Of a stretch of DNA of 64,000 bases, positions 12,431 to 23,511 are shown piece by piece. The stretch comes from Plutella xylostella (Eukaryota; Arthropoda; Insecta; Lepidoptera; Plutellidae): the NCBI RefSeq assembly GCF_932276165.1, contig NC_063986.1, positions 7,948,501 to 8,012,500 of the forward strand, written 5' to 3'. The notes under the pieces were generated by a model that was not told the origin of the DNA, did not search any database, and was given only the letters and a program-made list of their open reading frames with translations. How positions within the stretch are numbered: position 1 is the first letter of the stretch; each line of letters starts with the position of its first letter. Both the position numbers and the translations under genes were made by a program.

Positions 12431-12564
12431 CCAGCGGCTACACGGGTTCGTTATCGACGTCGACAAACTCGTTAATTGCGCCAATCGCAGCACAGTGTTT
12501 ATGGCGAATCACGATATAGTGACGTTTATCTACGTTGATAACGAACCTATGTAGCGGCAGCTGG
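12431..12564. mobile_element. Short foldback MITE
   Basis: The outer part from 12431 (CCAGCGGCTAC...GGTTCGTTATCGACGT) is the imperfect inverse of the end at 12564 (GTTGATAACGAACC...GTAGCGGCAGCTGG). About 40 bp on each side pair with a few mismatches and a small indel around GCTGCCGC. There is no clear coding sequence; frames across it are artefacts of the inverted repeat. Confidence 0.7.
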
Positions 12565-13245
12565 ACGAGCTTCGTGATAGATTGGCGTCGGATGAGGTAC
12601 AAATGTTGTTGGGATTCAGAGAGTAGTTCCATCCCCTGTCGTAGCGCTAGTGTTCCAAATATCGTTTACTTTTGCTTTCCTGCAGAGCGGAAATGATACC
12701 ATCCATTCCTGTTACTTACTTTATCTAACCAAAACCGTAATCTTGTTGGATTAAACGTACCGACTACCTTACCATGACAGCCTCTCGTTCGTTCTTTTTT
12801 GAATAGTTAGAGTAACCAGTAGAGGACTGAAGTACAAGTTTACATTACATGTTTCTCGTCAAGTTTTAGTTTTGAAATAACGACTATATTATGTTTATAC
12901 AGACTGTAGACATTTTAAGCGCGAAAATAAATTTCTTATATAGTTATGGAATTGTTTTGTTCATGGCATCATATACCACGATTCATAAAATTTAGAGCGA
13001 TATATCGTAATGAAGATTACCCCATTGTAGGTAGGTAGGTACTAGGTACATGTTGTTGTATATAACACACACAAACAACCACTACCTACCTATTCCATAA
13101 AGATCATCAGCTCAGCGCCCACCGCCGGTAGCCACAGCAGTAGCAACTCGACTATTCAGTGAAGCGATATCGCGATTGAAACCTTCAAGATTGTCCATCG
13201 ATAGCTCTCAAATTAAGTTATTCTCGAGAACCGTGAAGCGGCGCG
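12565..13245. other. Non-coding DNA, nothing recognised
   Basis: No gene, RNA or bounded repeat seen; contains a GTAGGTAGGTAGGTACTAGG stretch near 13027. Confidence 0.5.
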
Positions 13246-13307
13246 GCGGCGGTGGCTCAGTGGTTCAACTTACGCGGGTGGTTCAGTAGTTCCCGGTTCG
13301 AGTGCCG
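13246..13307 (+). repeat. tRNA-derived SINE head remnant
   Basis: TGGCTCAGTGG at 13253-13263 fits the Pol III A box and GGTTCGAGTGCC at 13295-13306 is a slightly altered B box, about 42 bases apart. No tRNA cloverleaf is supported and no body or tail is recognised downstream, so I read it as a decayed SINE head rather than a tRNA gene. Confidence 0.55.
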
Positions 13308-13770
13308 GCTAATTAAGATAACTCAATATGTCTAGAACGCAAAATATAGGTGCGTATGAGATAGCCTCGGATGGGTGTGCGTATGCGAGGCAAATTGCTT
13401 TATGACGTACCGCGAGGTTCGGATAATGAAAATTTATGCTCGAGTATTGAGATGTTGCGAGAAATATTGTTGCTGTATTGTGCTTGTCTTTTAAAGCCAT
13501 ATTTGTTGTTTTGATTTATTGTTATTATGCCGGAGTGACCCCCCTAAAGTACAGATAGTGTTTGGTAAACTTATATTTGCCATGGACGTGAAGTTTTATG
13601 TAGAAAATGTTATTAGTCACGTGGCTTTCTACCATAGGAAGATGATTTTTACTAGAATTTCAAAAAGTCTTAGTAAGAACAAAAGTTGAGGAAATTCTCC
13701 TGAGTTACATTACATTTTGCCTCATCTACCGTTTATTTAACACTCTCTTTATAAAGCGTGTTTATATAGC
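13308..13770. other. Non-coding DNA, nothing recognised
   Basis: No supported feature; the frame at 13309-13500 is uninformative. Confidence 0.5.
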
Positions 13771-13980
13771 ACTAGCTGTTCCCGCGAGCTTCGCTTCGCC
13801 TTAAAAGTTTTCCCGTGGGAATTCCGGGATAAAAAGTAGCATAATATATGTCTTTCTCACGGTCTAGACCATATGTATACCAAATTTCATTCCAATCCGT
13901 TCAGTAGCTTGGCGTGAAAGAGTAACAGACAGACAGACAGACACAGTTACTTTCGCATTTATAATAGTTAGGATTAGGAT
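13771..13980 (+). mobile_element. LINE 3'-tail fragment common in Lepidoptera
   Basis: The block CCGGGATAAAAAGTAGC, ACCAAATTTCATTCCAATCC, GTTCAGTAGCTTGGCGTGAA, CAGACAGACAGACAGACACA and TTTCGCATTTATAATAGTTA is in the fixed order of a very common lepidopteran non-LTR 3' end. Only about 210 bp remain. Family assignment (RTE/Daphne-like) is from memory and uncertain. Confidence 0.7.
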
Positions 13981-15556
13981 ATACTGTAGGTATATTCCTT
14001 AGAAATGCCACCCAAAACTCAAGTAAGTAAATCTAAACAAAATAACCGGTAACATGAAAGCCCTAATTAAACTATAACCCGATCCTTCGTGGCGTCACGA
14101 AAACTCCTAATAAACTCCAGTCTCCGTTGCTAATTAACAGCTTAATTATAAGAGCCAGCTTTATAAGACGGACTTAAGTTTAAACCAGGCTTGCTGAGTT
14201 CCTTAGTTAGGTAGGTACTAGGCGCGCAGAGGTTTGGGGAGTTTCGTGTTTATAATCTGTGATTTGGTAATAAGTTATTTGTGGGTTTGCGAGTTAAATG
14301 AGTTCTCTACTTTTTTGGCTATATTACCAATCTATCTATAGATTTTTGTTAGGCGAAGGGGAACCTTCAGAACGTGTTATAATTCATAGATCGGACTATC
14401 ATAGTAGAGAGTAGATTATGATGCTTAAAGTCCCAAGTCAAAATTTTACCGGTAGCTACAAAACAGGCAGTTATTACCTTAAACAAATTAAAAAATAGTT
14501 AAATTGACCATTTTCATTTTAGAAACATAGCTTTCTTGGTTACTAAAATAACCGCAATTGCCAAAGAAATAATTTGAAAATGTTCGGCGACCCAGGCCTA
14601 TGACATGTCGAGCTTAGGGCAAAAGACCGTCACTATGAGCAACGCTTGGCCGAATAACTAACTTATGGCCACCCCACTCCAGGTGGACTTGAGTCATTAC
14701 TCTTGCGGTAATCCGGCGAATTCCCTCTGATTTATGGACACCCTACAGACGGACGGGTCGGAATTTACGTGTTTTATAAAAAATGAAGCTTAGTTCCACA
14801 GTTATAAATAATGGCTGAAATCCCACTAGTTTCAGCTGCGAAGATTGATGGTGTTTGTTAGCCTGTAACCTGTGTTTTTTAATCTGGATAATTTTGTTCA
14901 TGAGAATAGCACTGAAAGTTTCTAGTAATATCCCTGATCCACCCAACTGGGCTAAAGTATGTAAAAGCATTAAGTGTGTGTTTTTTCAGTATTACGTAAG
15001 TATTACTCTATCCTTAATTTTTCTAGAAGCTTACTTTACAATACGGTCTAGAATGGCATCGACATATCGCGGCCTCACTCTCGGGCGTCGTTTTCTCCGC
15101 CTTGCTTCCTGTTTGGCACGACACCGCGACTACGCAAACACATACTGCTTTACTGGCGACCTCTATGCTCGAAAAGTTAAAACTTTGGTTTTAAAATTGG
15201 AACGTTTTTATTTTTTCAAATTGTTTCTGCCAATAAGTGTTTGCTTGCTTGTTTTTAATTGCTGCCAGAGCTGCTGAGAACAACTGTTAGTAAATACTGT
15301 GCATATAGATTCTTAGCGGTGTGTAGATAGGTGCATTATGTAAGTATAATTTTATTACTTTATACCGTATAAACCCAGACACCATTATATTGCCTACATC
15401 GTTAGCCGCGATCCTTTTGTCATTATAATAAATGCTAAGCACTGAAAATACTAGACTAAGATTTACAATGCAAAATGTGTAGGTACTTGTGTATTGTGTA
15501 AGAAGACTATACTAATGACGGCATAGGGTGACAAGCATTTCAATAAAATAATACAA
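13981..15556. other. Non-coding DNA, nothing recognised
   Basis: The 140-residue frame at 14855-15277 has no recognisable domain and an amino acid composition typical of AT-rich non-coding DNA. Nothing else supported. Confidence 0.5.
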
Positions 15557-15576
15557 GCATATTTACAGTAACAGAA

Positions 15577-15582
15577 TTTATT
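15577..15582 (-). terminator. Candidate distal poly(A) signal AATAAA
   Basis: Plus-strand TTTATT at 15577-15582 reads AATAAA on the minus strand. It sits at the 3' end of the microRNA-site cluster. AATAAA alone is common in AT-rich DNA; the support comes from its position relative to the sites. Confidence 0.4.
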
Positions 15583-15811
15583 TAATACAGATAGATTCAT
15601 CTCGCACTAGAGCCGATATTGTACAAAAAATTATAGTATCGCTTTCCTTTTACAATAGGTTCATATAATATTACACATATTTTTCACACAAGTACAATCA
15701 AGAAACACAAACATTTAAATCCTTTTCTACACTAGTTTCCCTTCAAGTTTAAGTATTTTGCTTCGTTAAATTTCTAATTATAATTAATTATCAATAATTG
15801 GGCCTAACTAG

Positions 15812-16835
15812 TTACGTATTTATTTCAAATGCTTTGTTTAAGGGCAATTTTACGTATATATTTGATGTGAGCAACAGATATTATTTGAACGATACTTTTG
15901 CTACCAAAATGAACCTGGCAGAAAGGAAGGCTATTGCATCATAAATGTTGTATACTAAGTAAATACAGATTTCTAACATTGAATTCTTCAAAATGTATTC
16001 ACTAGAATGCATATTAGTATGTAGTATTCATGTGTGTGTTATTAAGTGAGTATTTATATTTTATAACGGAAAGAGCGTAGCATTGCAAAAGCTTTATAAA
16101 TAATTCAATTATTTACAATTCTTAACAAAGTCATATGATAAGGAAACTTACACAAAGATTCTTTCGAAATCATTTTAATCTGTTCATCATGTTAAAAAGC
16201 GCAGTATTACCAAACATTCATGATTTTATTATGTTTTTATAAAGTAAATCAAAATGATTTGTCTCAAAACGGCGCTTTAAATCCGATGCTTACGTATATG
16301 CCTTACATAAATTGAGGAACTTTATATGGATTAACATTTAAGTATCTTCCACTTAAATAACCTTAAAAAAGAGGAAAATAATTTTGGCACATACAGACTG
16401 AAAACGAAGCGGTCATCGAAAGAATCTTAGTCAAGTTTAACGTACTAATAAGTCTATTATTATTATACAAGAACACAAATTACGTATATGTTATAGGAAT
16501 CCAAAAATATTACAGCTACATTATCTTAAAATAAATTACATTATCACTTAATTAACTCTATTCGTATACTGGGCACAACTAGTTCTGATTCTTGTTTTGT
16601 ATTCTGACTATAAAGTAGGCTCTATTTGTCTAAGAATAAGTTAAGTTATTAAGTAATAAATGGAATAAAAATTTCGTCCTAGCTTTTAATTACGTATATT
16701 TTTCAGCGTGATACATCGCTCCCTAGCGACGACGGTAGGAAATAAATGTGACTGCTTTAGTACATATTATTACTTAAATAGAGACTAGTATTTATATCTA
16801 GTGGACATGGAATAATTTTATACGGTTTTACGTAT
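15812..16835 (-). promoter_or_regulatory. Cluster of six miR-iab-8-5p 8mer target sites
   Basis: TTACGTAT on the plus strand (ATACGTAA on the minus strand) occurs at 15812-15819, 15850-15857, 16290-16297, 16480-16487, 16690-16697 and 16828-16835. Four of the six extend to TTACGTATAT. miR-iab-8-5p begins UUACGUAU, so a minus-strand RNA carries the full seed complement (nt 2-8) plus the A opposite nt 1 at all six places. TACGTAT occurs only about five more times in the other 63 kb. All six copies point the same way. Confidence 0.6.
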
Positions 16836-17009
16836 TCATGGCTTATTTTTAATCAAATATTAATGAATTTAGATCCGTAGTGTACCGCTACCGTCCTCGC
16901 TCTGTCCGCGAGTAGTAAAATTATGGTAACCCTACTTACACTAATATTTCATGTTTGCTATGAAAATCACTGAATGCTTAATAATGTCTTTCATGGGCGT
17001 ATACTGAAG
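16562..17009 (-). promoter_or_regulatory. Two miR-iab-4-5p seed-match sites
   Basis: Plus-strand TCGTATACTG at 16562-16571 gives minus-strand GTATACGA, an 8mer for miR-iab-4-5p (seed CGUAUAC), with pairing out to nt 10. Plus-strand CGTATACTGAAG at 16998-17009 pairs with miR-iab-4-5p nt 2-12 and with nt 4-15 of miR-iab-8-5p. Both lie in the same minus-strand segment as the iab-8 octamers. Confidence 0.5.
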
Positions 17010-20000
17010 TTGTACATTAGATCTGCTATCCTGCTTCGTCATACAACTAATTCTTAACATGTATATGTACAGTTCGAAATATTTTTGTTTTAACATAGTT
17101 GATACTTAGTTGTGTACTGATTTTGCCCCCACTTCTCGTGATAAGACGGATTTATGAAATTCAATACTGCATAACTCCTTACCGAACGTGAGAATGGAAT
17201 ATGTGAAGTGTGATCGGATCGCTTGCGCTATCTTCGGCCGTGCAACAACTCTGTGATTGGTGAGTGATAGGATCTTTATCATTTCTGCGCGCCTGGTACT
17301 CGAAGCTTACATCGCGGCTTTTGGCACATCGCGCATGTAGCCGAGTGCGAGATACCTCGCGCTTCGCACAATAAATAAAAATACAATTCCATTTGAGACG
17401 CGGCTGCGGCCCGGCCGTGTACCTCAGCAGGCGTTAAGATTTATACATGGAGATGCAGCACTATATATCACGGAGCGGAACAAGGGAACGCGACCTATTC
17501 CTAGCGCAGCCACCGTATCTATCTATCCTCCTGATGTGGAGATCAGCGAGGACGATATCGTTTGCTCGCAGCGCGCAACTAACACGCTGTTAGATCCCGA
17601 AGCGAACAGATAAACTCGTACATGCTGCCCGTTTTGCAATATATCTTGACAACTCGTGAGAATCTTTCAGATAGGTATATCTAATAGTAGGCAAAGTTTC
17701 GATGACAAAAAATCACGATAGATTACTGCATATATTATTGAGATGCTTCTAATGCTCTTAAGTTCGATGTTCCCGGGCCTCGATTAGCATAACAGAATCC
17801 ATCCATAAGTAAAACTAAGCGATAAATATGCGTTTATCAAACCGTACATTTTTCGTTGGAAGTTCATAACAATTTATGGTCGTCGATGATATCGCGACTG
17901 GTTCTTTTATTGTGAAATAGTGATACGCGAAGTGTGCTCAGTAAGCGTTACTAACGGGGAATTTTGACGATAAATCTGCGGCAGTCGATTGCCTAAGCGC
18001 CCGTGTGGGCCGCTACAAAAATTTATTCGACATTCGCTTTGATATCTTGATCCTCGGGACGTCAAACTTTGTCGCGCGGAATTACTGCCACGACAATTTA
18101 TCAGCCAACTTTGCAAACTAAAAAGCGCTTTTAACAGCTTTCTTGGGCCTATTGAGATCCGGGAGCGCCTCTACTGTTTAGCCTAACACCTACCAAAACG
18201 TTTGTTTTACGCCCAACGGCCACCTGAAACAAAAGGAAAGCGAAATTAATCGAAATGCCAATTATATCAAAATAAAAAAATGCATAGGTGCGAAGAGAAT
18301 TTCAAGCAGAAAAAAGGCTTATGGGTTCCAAGTGGCCGTCTAGCCCTATATGGTTATGTTATGGTTACCCTAGTTCAGTATCTAATATTCCGTGGATCTT
18401 TGTCTGAGCCATGATCTCAGAATGGCAAACTTTGCGTATAGCGTAGTACTTAATACTTATACATAAGCGTGAGCTTGTAAGCCGGCGGGCGCGCGGTGAG
18501 ACAGCAATATTTCACGATCGCCAACGCGTCCTCATAAACAAGCTGAGACTTTAAAATGCAAATAATTCCGCGCAACCCCCTCGGGCGTGTTAAAAAACAA
18601 ACTCGGCATTCTAACAGCTTCTCATTATTTATAGCTCACCCTCACGGAAGGCGTTTTTTGTTTTTTTTTTCAGTAAAACTTAATTTCTAGGGTAATGCGT
18701 ATTTGATAAAAGGTTGTATCTCTGGCTCGAGCCGGCTTTGAAATTAAGATGTAACATGATGCGAGAACGAGCAAGACCGGCGGGATTTATTGCTATACCA
18801 CTTTGCATATGCTGATTTACAAAGACGTAGGAATTATATGGAGCTGCTCGCACGTGTGACGGGGAAGTAAAGGTGAGATCGGGAAGATTTCTGATAGAAT
18901 TATCTATGTCATCACAACCCTTCACGTTCCCACTGCTAGTGCACGAGTCTCCTTCCAATGCAGCACGGCCCAGTCCACCAGGCTGGCCTAGTAAGGAGTT
19001 AGTGGACATATATTTAGGTATGTAGGTGCGGTCAATTTTTGTAGTTTGAGTTTGAGTGAACATTTGTTTCTGTTGCTGAAATCACTGATCATTTTAGATT
19101 AGTTATAAATGACATGTTGCATTGTAGTTTACAATTAATTAACTTTCAATTTAGTCCTTTTTCTATTATACACAATGCCTTTAAGGTTATTATTGTAATC
19201 GTGAGGTAGAAAATTTATTATCAATTTACCTACTAACTTGATTTTGAGCGATAATGATGCTTTTATTCTTAAATTTACTATCATTGAAGTTGCTAAGTAG
19301 GTGCTCACATAGTTAGAACCTAATGTAATTGAATCCATAGACACCACAGCTAATAATATATAGGTATATACAGAATAAAATTTTATAACACAGTGTGAAA
19401 AGGTGTGCGAAAAAATAGATAGTTATGAAAGAAGAATTAAATTATTCACAATACGCGTCAATTTTTTTTTATTTTCGCGTCTGATAAATTAGGTTTTTAT
19501 CCAAAACGTGCGTAAAACATCTCTATATAGATACCCCATTGCTGATGAAGCCTATTCAGCTGGTTGCGAGAGCGAGCGAGACAGCCAACCGGCGCGAGTA
19601 ACGTCAGCAGAAAGACGCGAGCTGTGCCTCTTCTGCCGACCGTACGTCGCGGCCTGAGGGAGGCCCCAATGATCTATTACGCAATTTGACTTGTAACCAC
19701 TTGGGGCACGTTTTGTATTACATTTAATTGGTTTATCATTTGGGCGGTTTCGAAGCTGCGAACTTTAGATTGCTGCGGAGAAAAAGTACCTACGATAGAG
19801 AAACAAAAACGATATTACATTATAGCTAGCGCCATCTGTCTGCGAACAAGTCGACTCGGACTACCTTCTAAGAAAAGTAATAAAGAAAGAGGACGCCAAC
19901 CGAATAATTGATACGTTTATTTGCAGATACCTCGCCCTCGCTGCGAATAGAACATGAATGAATGTATTTTCGGTTTATATATTACAGGTGGCGAACATCC

Positions 20001-23000
20001 GTCATGTTTATTGAGTAATCAGACTGCAAGAGGTAGATCTTAATTCACAAGACGCCGGCGACTACCAATAAAATACCTTACGCGTAATTTGGCCGCGCAT
20101 TACGCTCATAACAGCGATTCTAAAACCATCCAATGACGGATGGGCGAGTTCCCGCTCTGCTGCTTCTTCCGAGTTCTATTCCTGCTCAAGTTAAAGCAAG
20201 AACAATGGAAAGAAAACCGCTGGGCGCTTCGTCAAGTGTGAGGGCTCATAAATTGTGTTGGAGTCGCAATTTGTTGAATTACAGCATGCGCCGGCAGCCA
20301 CCGGGCGGACGCAAAATTAGCTCTTCCAGAGATAAATTGACGGCCGCCCCGTTAAATAAATTATTTGGGAAAACCGAGAAAAAAGTTCTTCTTCTTCCCT
20401 TGATAAGGGTTGTGGGCATTCCTTTGTGGGAATAATGAATATAGGAGCTCTTATCAAGAACGGGGACGCCCGGGAGTCATAGATGGAGCTTTTGAGATTG
20501 ATAGGTGTTTTAGAAGATTCGAGAGCTGTTTTTTGTGAAGTTTTGTTAGAAGTTAGAAATAAATTGGATGCAATATTTAGTGCACAAATATGACTGAACA
20601 TTAATTTATAAGGACGGTTCTAGAGTATACCTACATAATTTGTAAAACAATATTGGCAAGCCATTTATAAATTTTACATATCGTGACCTACCTGGCAAAG
20701 AAACTTACATGGGTGTTCGTATATTACCTACCACGTGTAAACTGAGAAGATACTGTTGGCTGAAAGCTCATGTAATGAATAACCTTTTCAGGACCTTATA
20801 CTGAGTTACTGGCATTATACCGCAAAATGTACTATAATTGTTCTATTTTATTCAAGCACATACAACAATTCTATTGATATCGAATCGATTACTACATTTC
20901 TTTTGTAAAAAAATACAGATCCATTTATGTATAGGTAGGTATGATGAAATCATTATGCAAAAAACACAATAAGAGAAGGGAATGCAATAGAAAAACTAAA
21001 GTATATTACAATTAGCAATACAATAGAAAACTACGGCGTCAACACAATCCCACTAATGCGCTAATCTTCTTGTAGCGAACGAAGCCGCAAAGATTTACCT
21101 ACACTTATTTTAAGGGGCGGTTTTTCACCCTTTCTTTCAGCGAGATTAATTTTAGTTGTTCATTGGATATTTTCCGCCTAAAGAAAGACACATCGGTAGG
21201 CTTAAGGGGGGACCCGTGGCAAATTGTCTTAGATCCTCAGATTGAACACCCCAGAAGAGTTTTATGGCATTCGTTAACGCATATTGTATTAATGTGCAAA
21301 TGTTTTATATTTGTATGCAAATTTCTTTAAGAACAATTGAGGAAAGTAGGAAATTTGTGGTCGTTTTAGATTACAATGTTTGATTACCTTTTCAGTGAAA
21401 TGATTGTTTTTTTAAGTATTTTATGAAATATTTAGTTTTATTTACACATTAGATTTAAATTAAATGCAAAAATAATATCAATACGTTAATAACGCAGTAA
21501 TATAAAACTGGCCAGCAATTAACAAGCCGAAGCTCGCGAAAGATTCAAACTATTATTCCATTCGAATTTCAAACTTGAAATCGGATTCCATTTTTTAAAA
21601 GTTGACGTTCTGGGGTTGCACCCCTGTACCTGCCAGTAGCTATCTATCACCCCTCCCCTCTGGAATGTCCCCCCGCGCCCCCCGCACGTGTGTTGTGTAG
21701 AAAGTGAACCGCCATCATGGTTTTCTATTGTCGTAGTCGTTGTAGCGCTGTTTAATCGTATAATAAAGTTGCGTTTAATTTTGTTCAGTTAGGCTTCCTT
21801 TTGTTTGGAAAAGGGTGGACAGTTCTGTTCATTTAGCTATCAATAACCTAATAATTACGAAAATTCGTATAAGTACAGATAGATATTAATATCAATACCT
21901 ATCCTGCACATGCATGCAAATTACTTATTTAAGAACCAACACAAAACCCGTTTTTATTAATAGTCTACTCCCAGTTATTTATATTTTTATTTGTAAGTAT
22001 CTATGTTTCTATGTATATTTTTTCTGAACGCGATTTGTGCATAACTTTATGAAATCATGACAAACGGCTGCAATCGTATCTATCGTCGAAGCAAGCAAAA
22101 TTATAAAGGGTGGTAAATGTTTTATCTCGCGCGTCCCACCGCACCACTCCGAAAGAGTCATTTGTCAAGATTATGCGACACCGAAGCTAAAATTTTGGTC
22201 GCTTTCAAAGAAGAGTAATGCCGTGACAAATAGAAAGATTTTCAGTTCGAGATTTAGTTCAATGAAATTTTGGCATGATTTCTGATGTTTTTAAAACAAA
22301 TCATTTTGGAAACGAATAAATATCTAATTTTTAACAAAAAAACCGTCTTAGTTACATTTAATTTTGATACCAATTAACAGTAAAAAATACATACGGACTA
22401 ATTAAGAACCTCGTCCTTTTTTCGAACTCGGTTAAAAAAATATCAGAGATTCGTCGCAAAAGCATCGAATTTCTTAACCAGTGCAGCCAACATGAGCATA
22501 ATAATTCAAACTGAGGCTGTTGTCGCCAGCATGTGAACTTTCACACTACGCAGATTAATTTTATTTTCGGCCTAACGCGAACGACGTGCTCAGACAATGT
22601 TCTTAGTTTTTTTTTACAGTTAATGTGACAGCCAGTTATGGTCCTCCATTAGAGTAAGCATTTGAGAGCTATGCGTAAGTACCTTGTAAGATATAGGTAC
22701 CTACATGTATGATTGTACATTTTCAGGTTATTCGTGTATATCACTAATAGTTTATAAGGCAGTCTTTTTACATATTCATTAAGAGTACTGAATAATTGAT
22801 TGTTTTAAGAGTTTTATGATATTATAATCAGTATTACACTAAATATATTACATAACTACATGTCACAATGAATAGTTACTATACCTAAGCGATCTACTTA
22901 TAGCTTCGTATACCAATTAGTTTAATTAGGGGCTTACTTTAGATCATAAAAGCATTGAGCTGTGCTGCGAGCAAGTGACTTGGCAGTCTAATAATATTAT

Positions 23001-23404
23001 TTTATGTACACAAACCTCCCTTCATGACTTTATCAGTATTATGGATTATATCTATTTCGACTTCGATTAAAAACTAATAAACAAACAGATAAATGTTATA
23101 ATATATCTGATTATACCTGGTTTCCTACGTTTAATTACACTTGTAATTGTACCTACAGAACAAGTTCATAGAAACGCAATCAAATAGTAATTGAATACAT
23201 TAATTAAAACAAAGAATATTCAAATCTATTGACATTGTTTCAATGGTAATTAGTACACAGTCGTACAACAGGTTTGAGTGGGCAGAGTTCTAAATGTTTA
23301 CATTTACAAATGAATGCCTATGCCAATAATATTAGGTATTATTATGCAACTAAGAGTTAAGAGACCTAATCATTACATTTTAATGTATTTATAAAAACCT
23401 ATAC
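17010..23404. other. Non-coding DNA between candidate 3' end and MITE
   Basis: No supported gene. Locally GC-richer stretches occur at 17220-17600, 18480-18560 and 19560-19660. CTAGCGCCATCTGTC at 19826-19840 resembles a CTCF site. A C-rich block lies at 21650-21685. If the minus-strand transcript inferred at 15.56-17.0 kb is real, its upstream sequence or exons would lie in this stretch. Confidence 0.45.
21650..21685. other. C-rich block, possible G-quadruplex on the minus strand
   Basis: Four C runs (CCCC, CCCC, CCCCCC, CCCCCC) lie within about 36 bases, so the minus strand has four G runs with short loops. Structure formation is inferred only. Confidence 0.4.
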
Positions 23405-23511
23405 ATATGCCACATTTGACCGTTGGACGCTAATAAACAATTGAATTTAAAGTAAAAGAGAGACACAAATCATACCCATGTGTTTGAAATCTACTAAATG
23501 TGGCATATATG
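23404..23511. mobile_element. Probable small foldback MITE
   Basis: ATATGCCACATTT at 23405-23417 and its exact inverse AAATGTGGCATAT at 23496-23508 enclose about 78 bp of non-coding AT-rich DNA. A target duplication is not clear, so a chance inverted repeat is possible. Confidence 0.4.

Larger units (their letters stand above)
15557..17009 (-). other. Candidate distal Hox 3'UTR/terminal exon rich in miR-iab sites
   Basis: Read on the minus strand, this segment looks like the end of a transcript. It has an AATAAA signal at 15582-15577, a Pumilio-type UGUAAAUA next to it (15567-15560) and a second one at 16117-16110. Upstream are six miR-iab-8-5p 8mers and two miR-iab-4-5p seed sites. No coding frame is seen inside it. 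The nearest upstream minus-strand gene is Ubx, whose stop is about 23 kb away, so a distal or spliced Ubx 3' end is the leading explanation. A separate minus-strand non-coding RNA is the alternative. The 5' limit is unknown; I stop at the last microRNA site. The microRNA sequences are from memory of the conserved insect Hox microRNAs. Confidence 0.5.

Noticed and set aside
12267..12632. Overlapping frames on both strands with mirrored HRFVINVDK/HGFVIDVDK text
   Set aside because: The similarity between strands is produced by the palindromic arms of the foldback at 12431-12564.
21114..21215. GGGGCGGTTTTTCACCC with a later AAGGGGGGACCCG as a MITE pair
   Set aside because: The two ends are not good inverted complements and no target duplication is visible.
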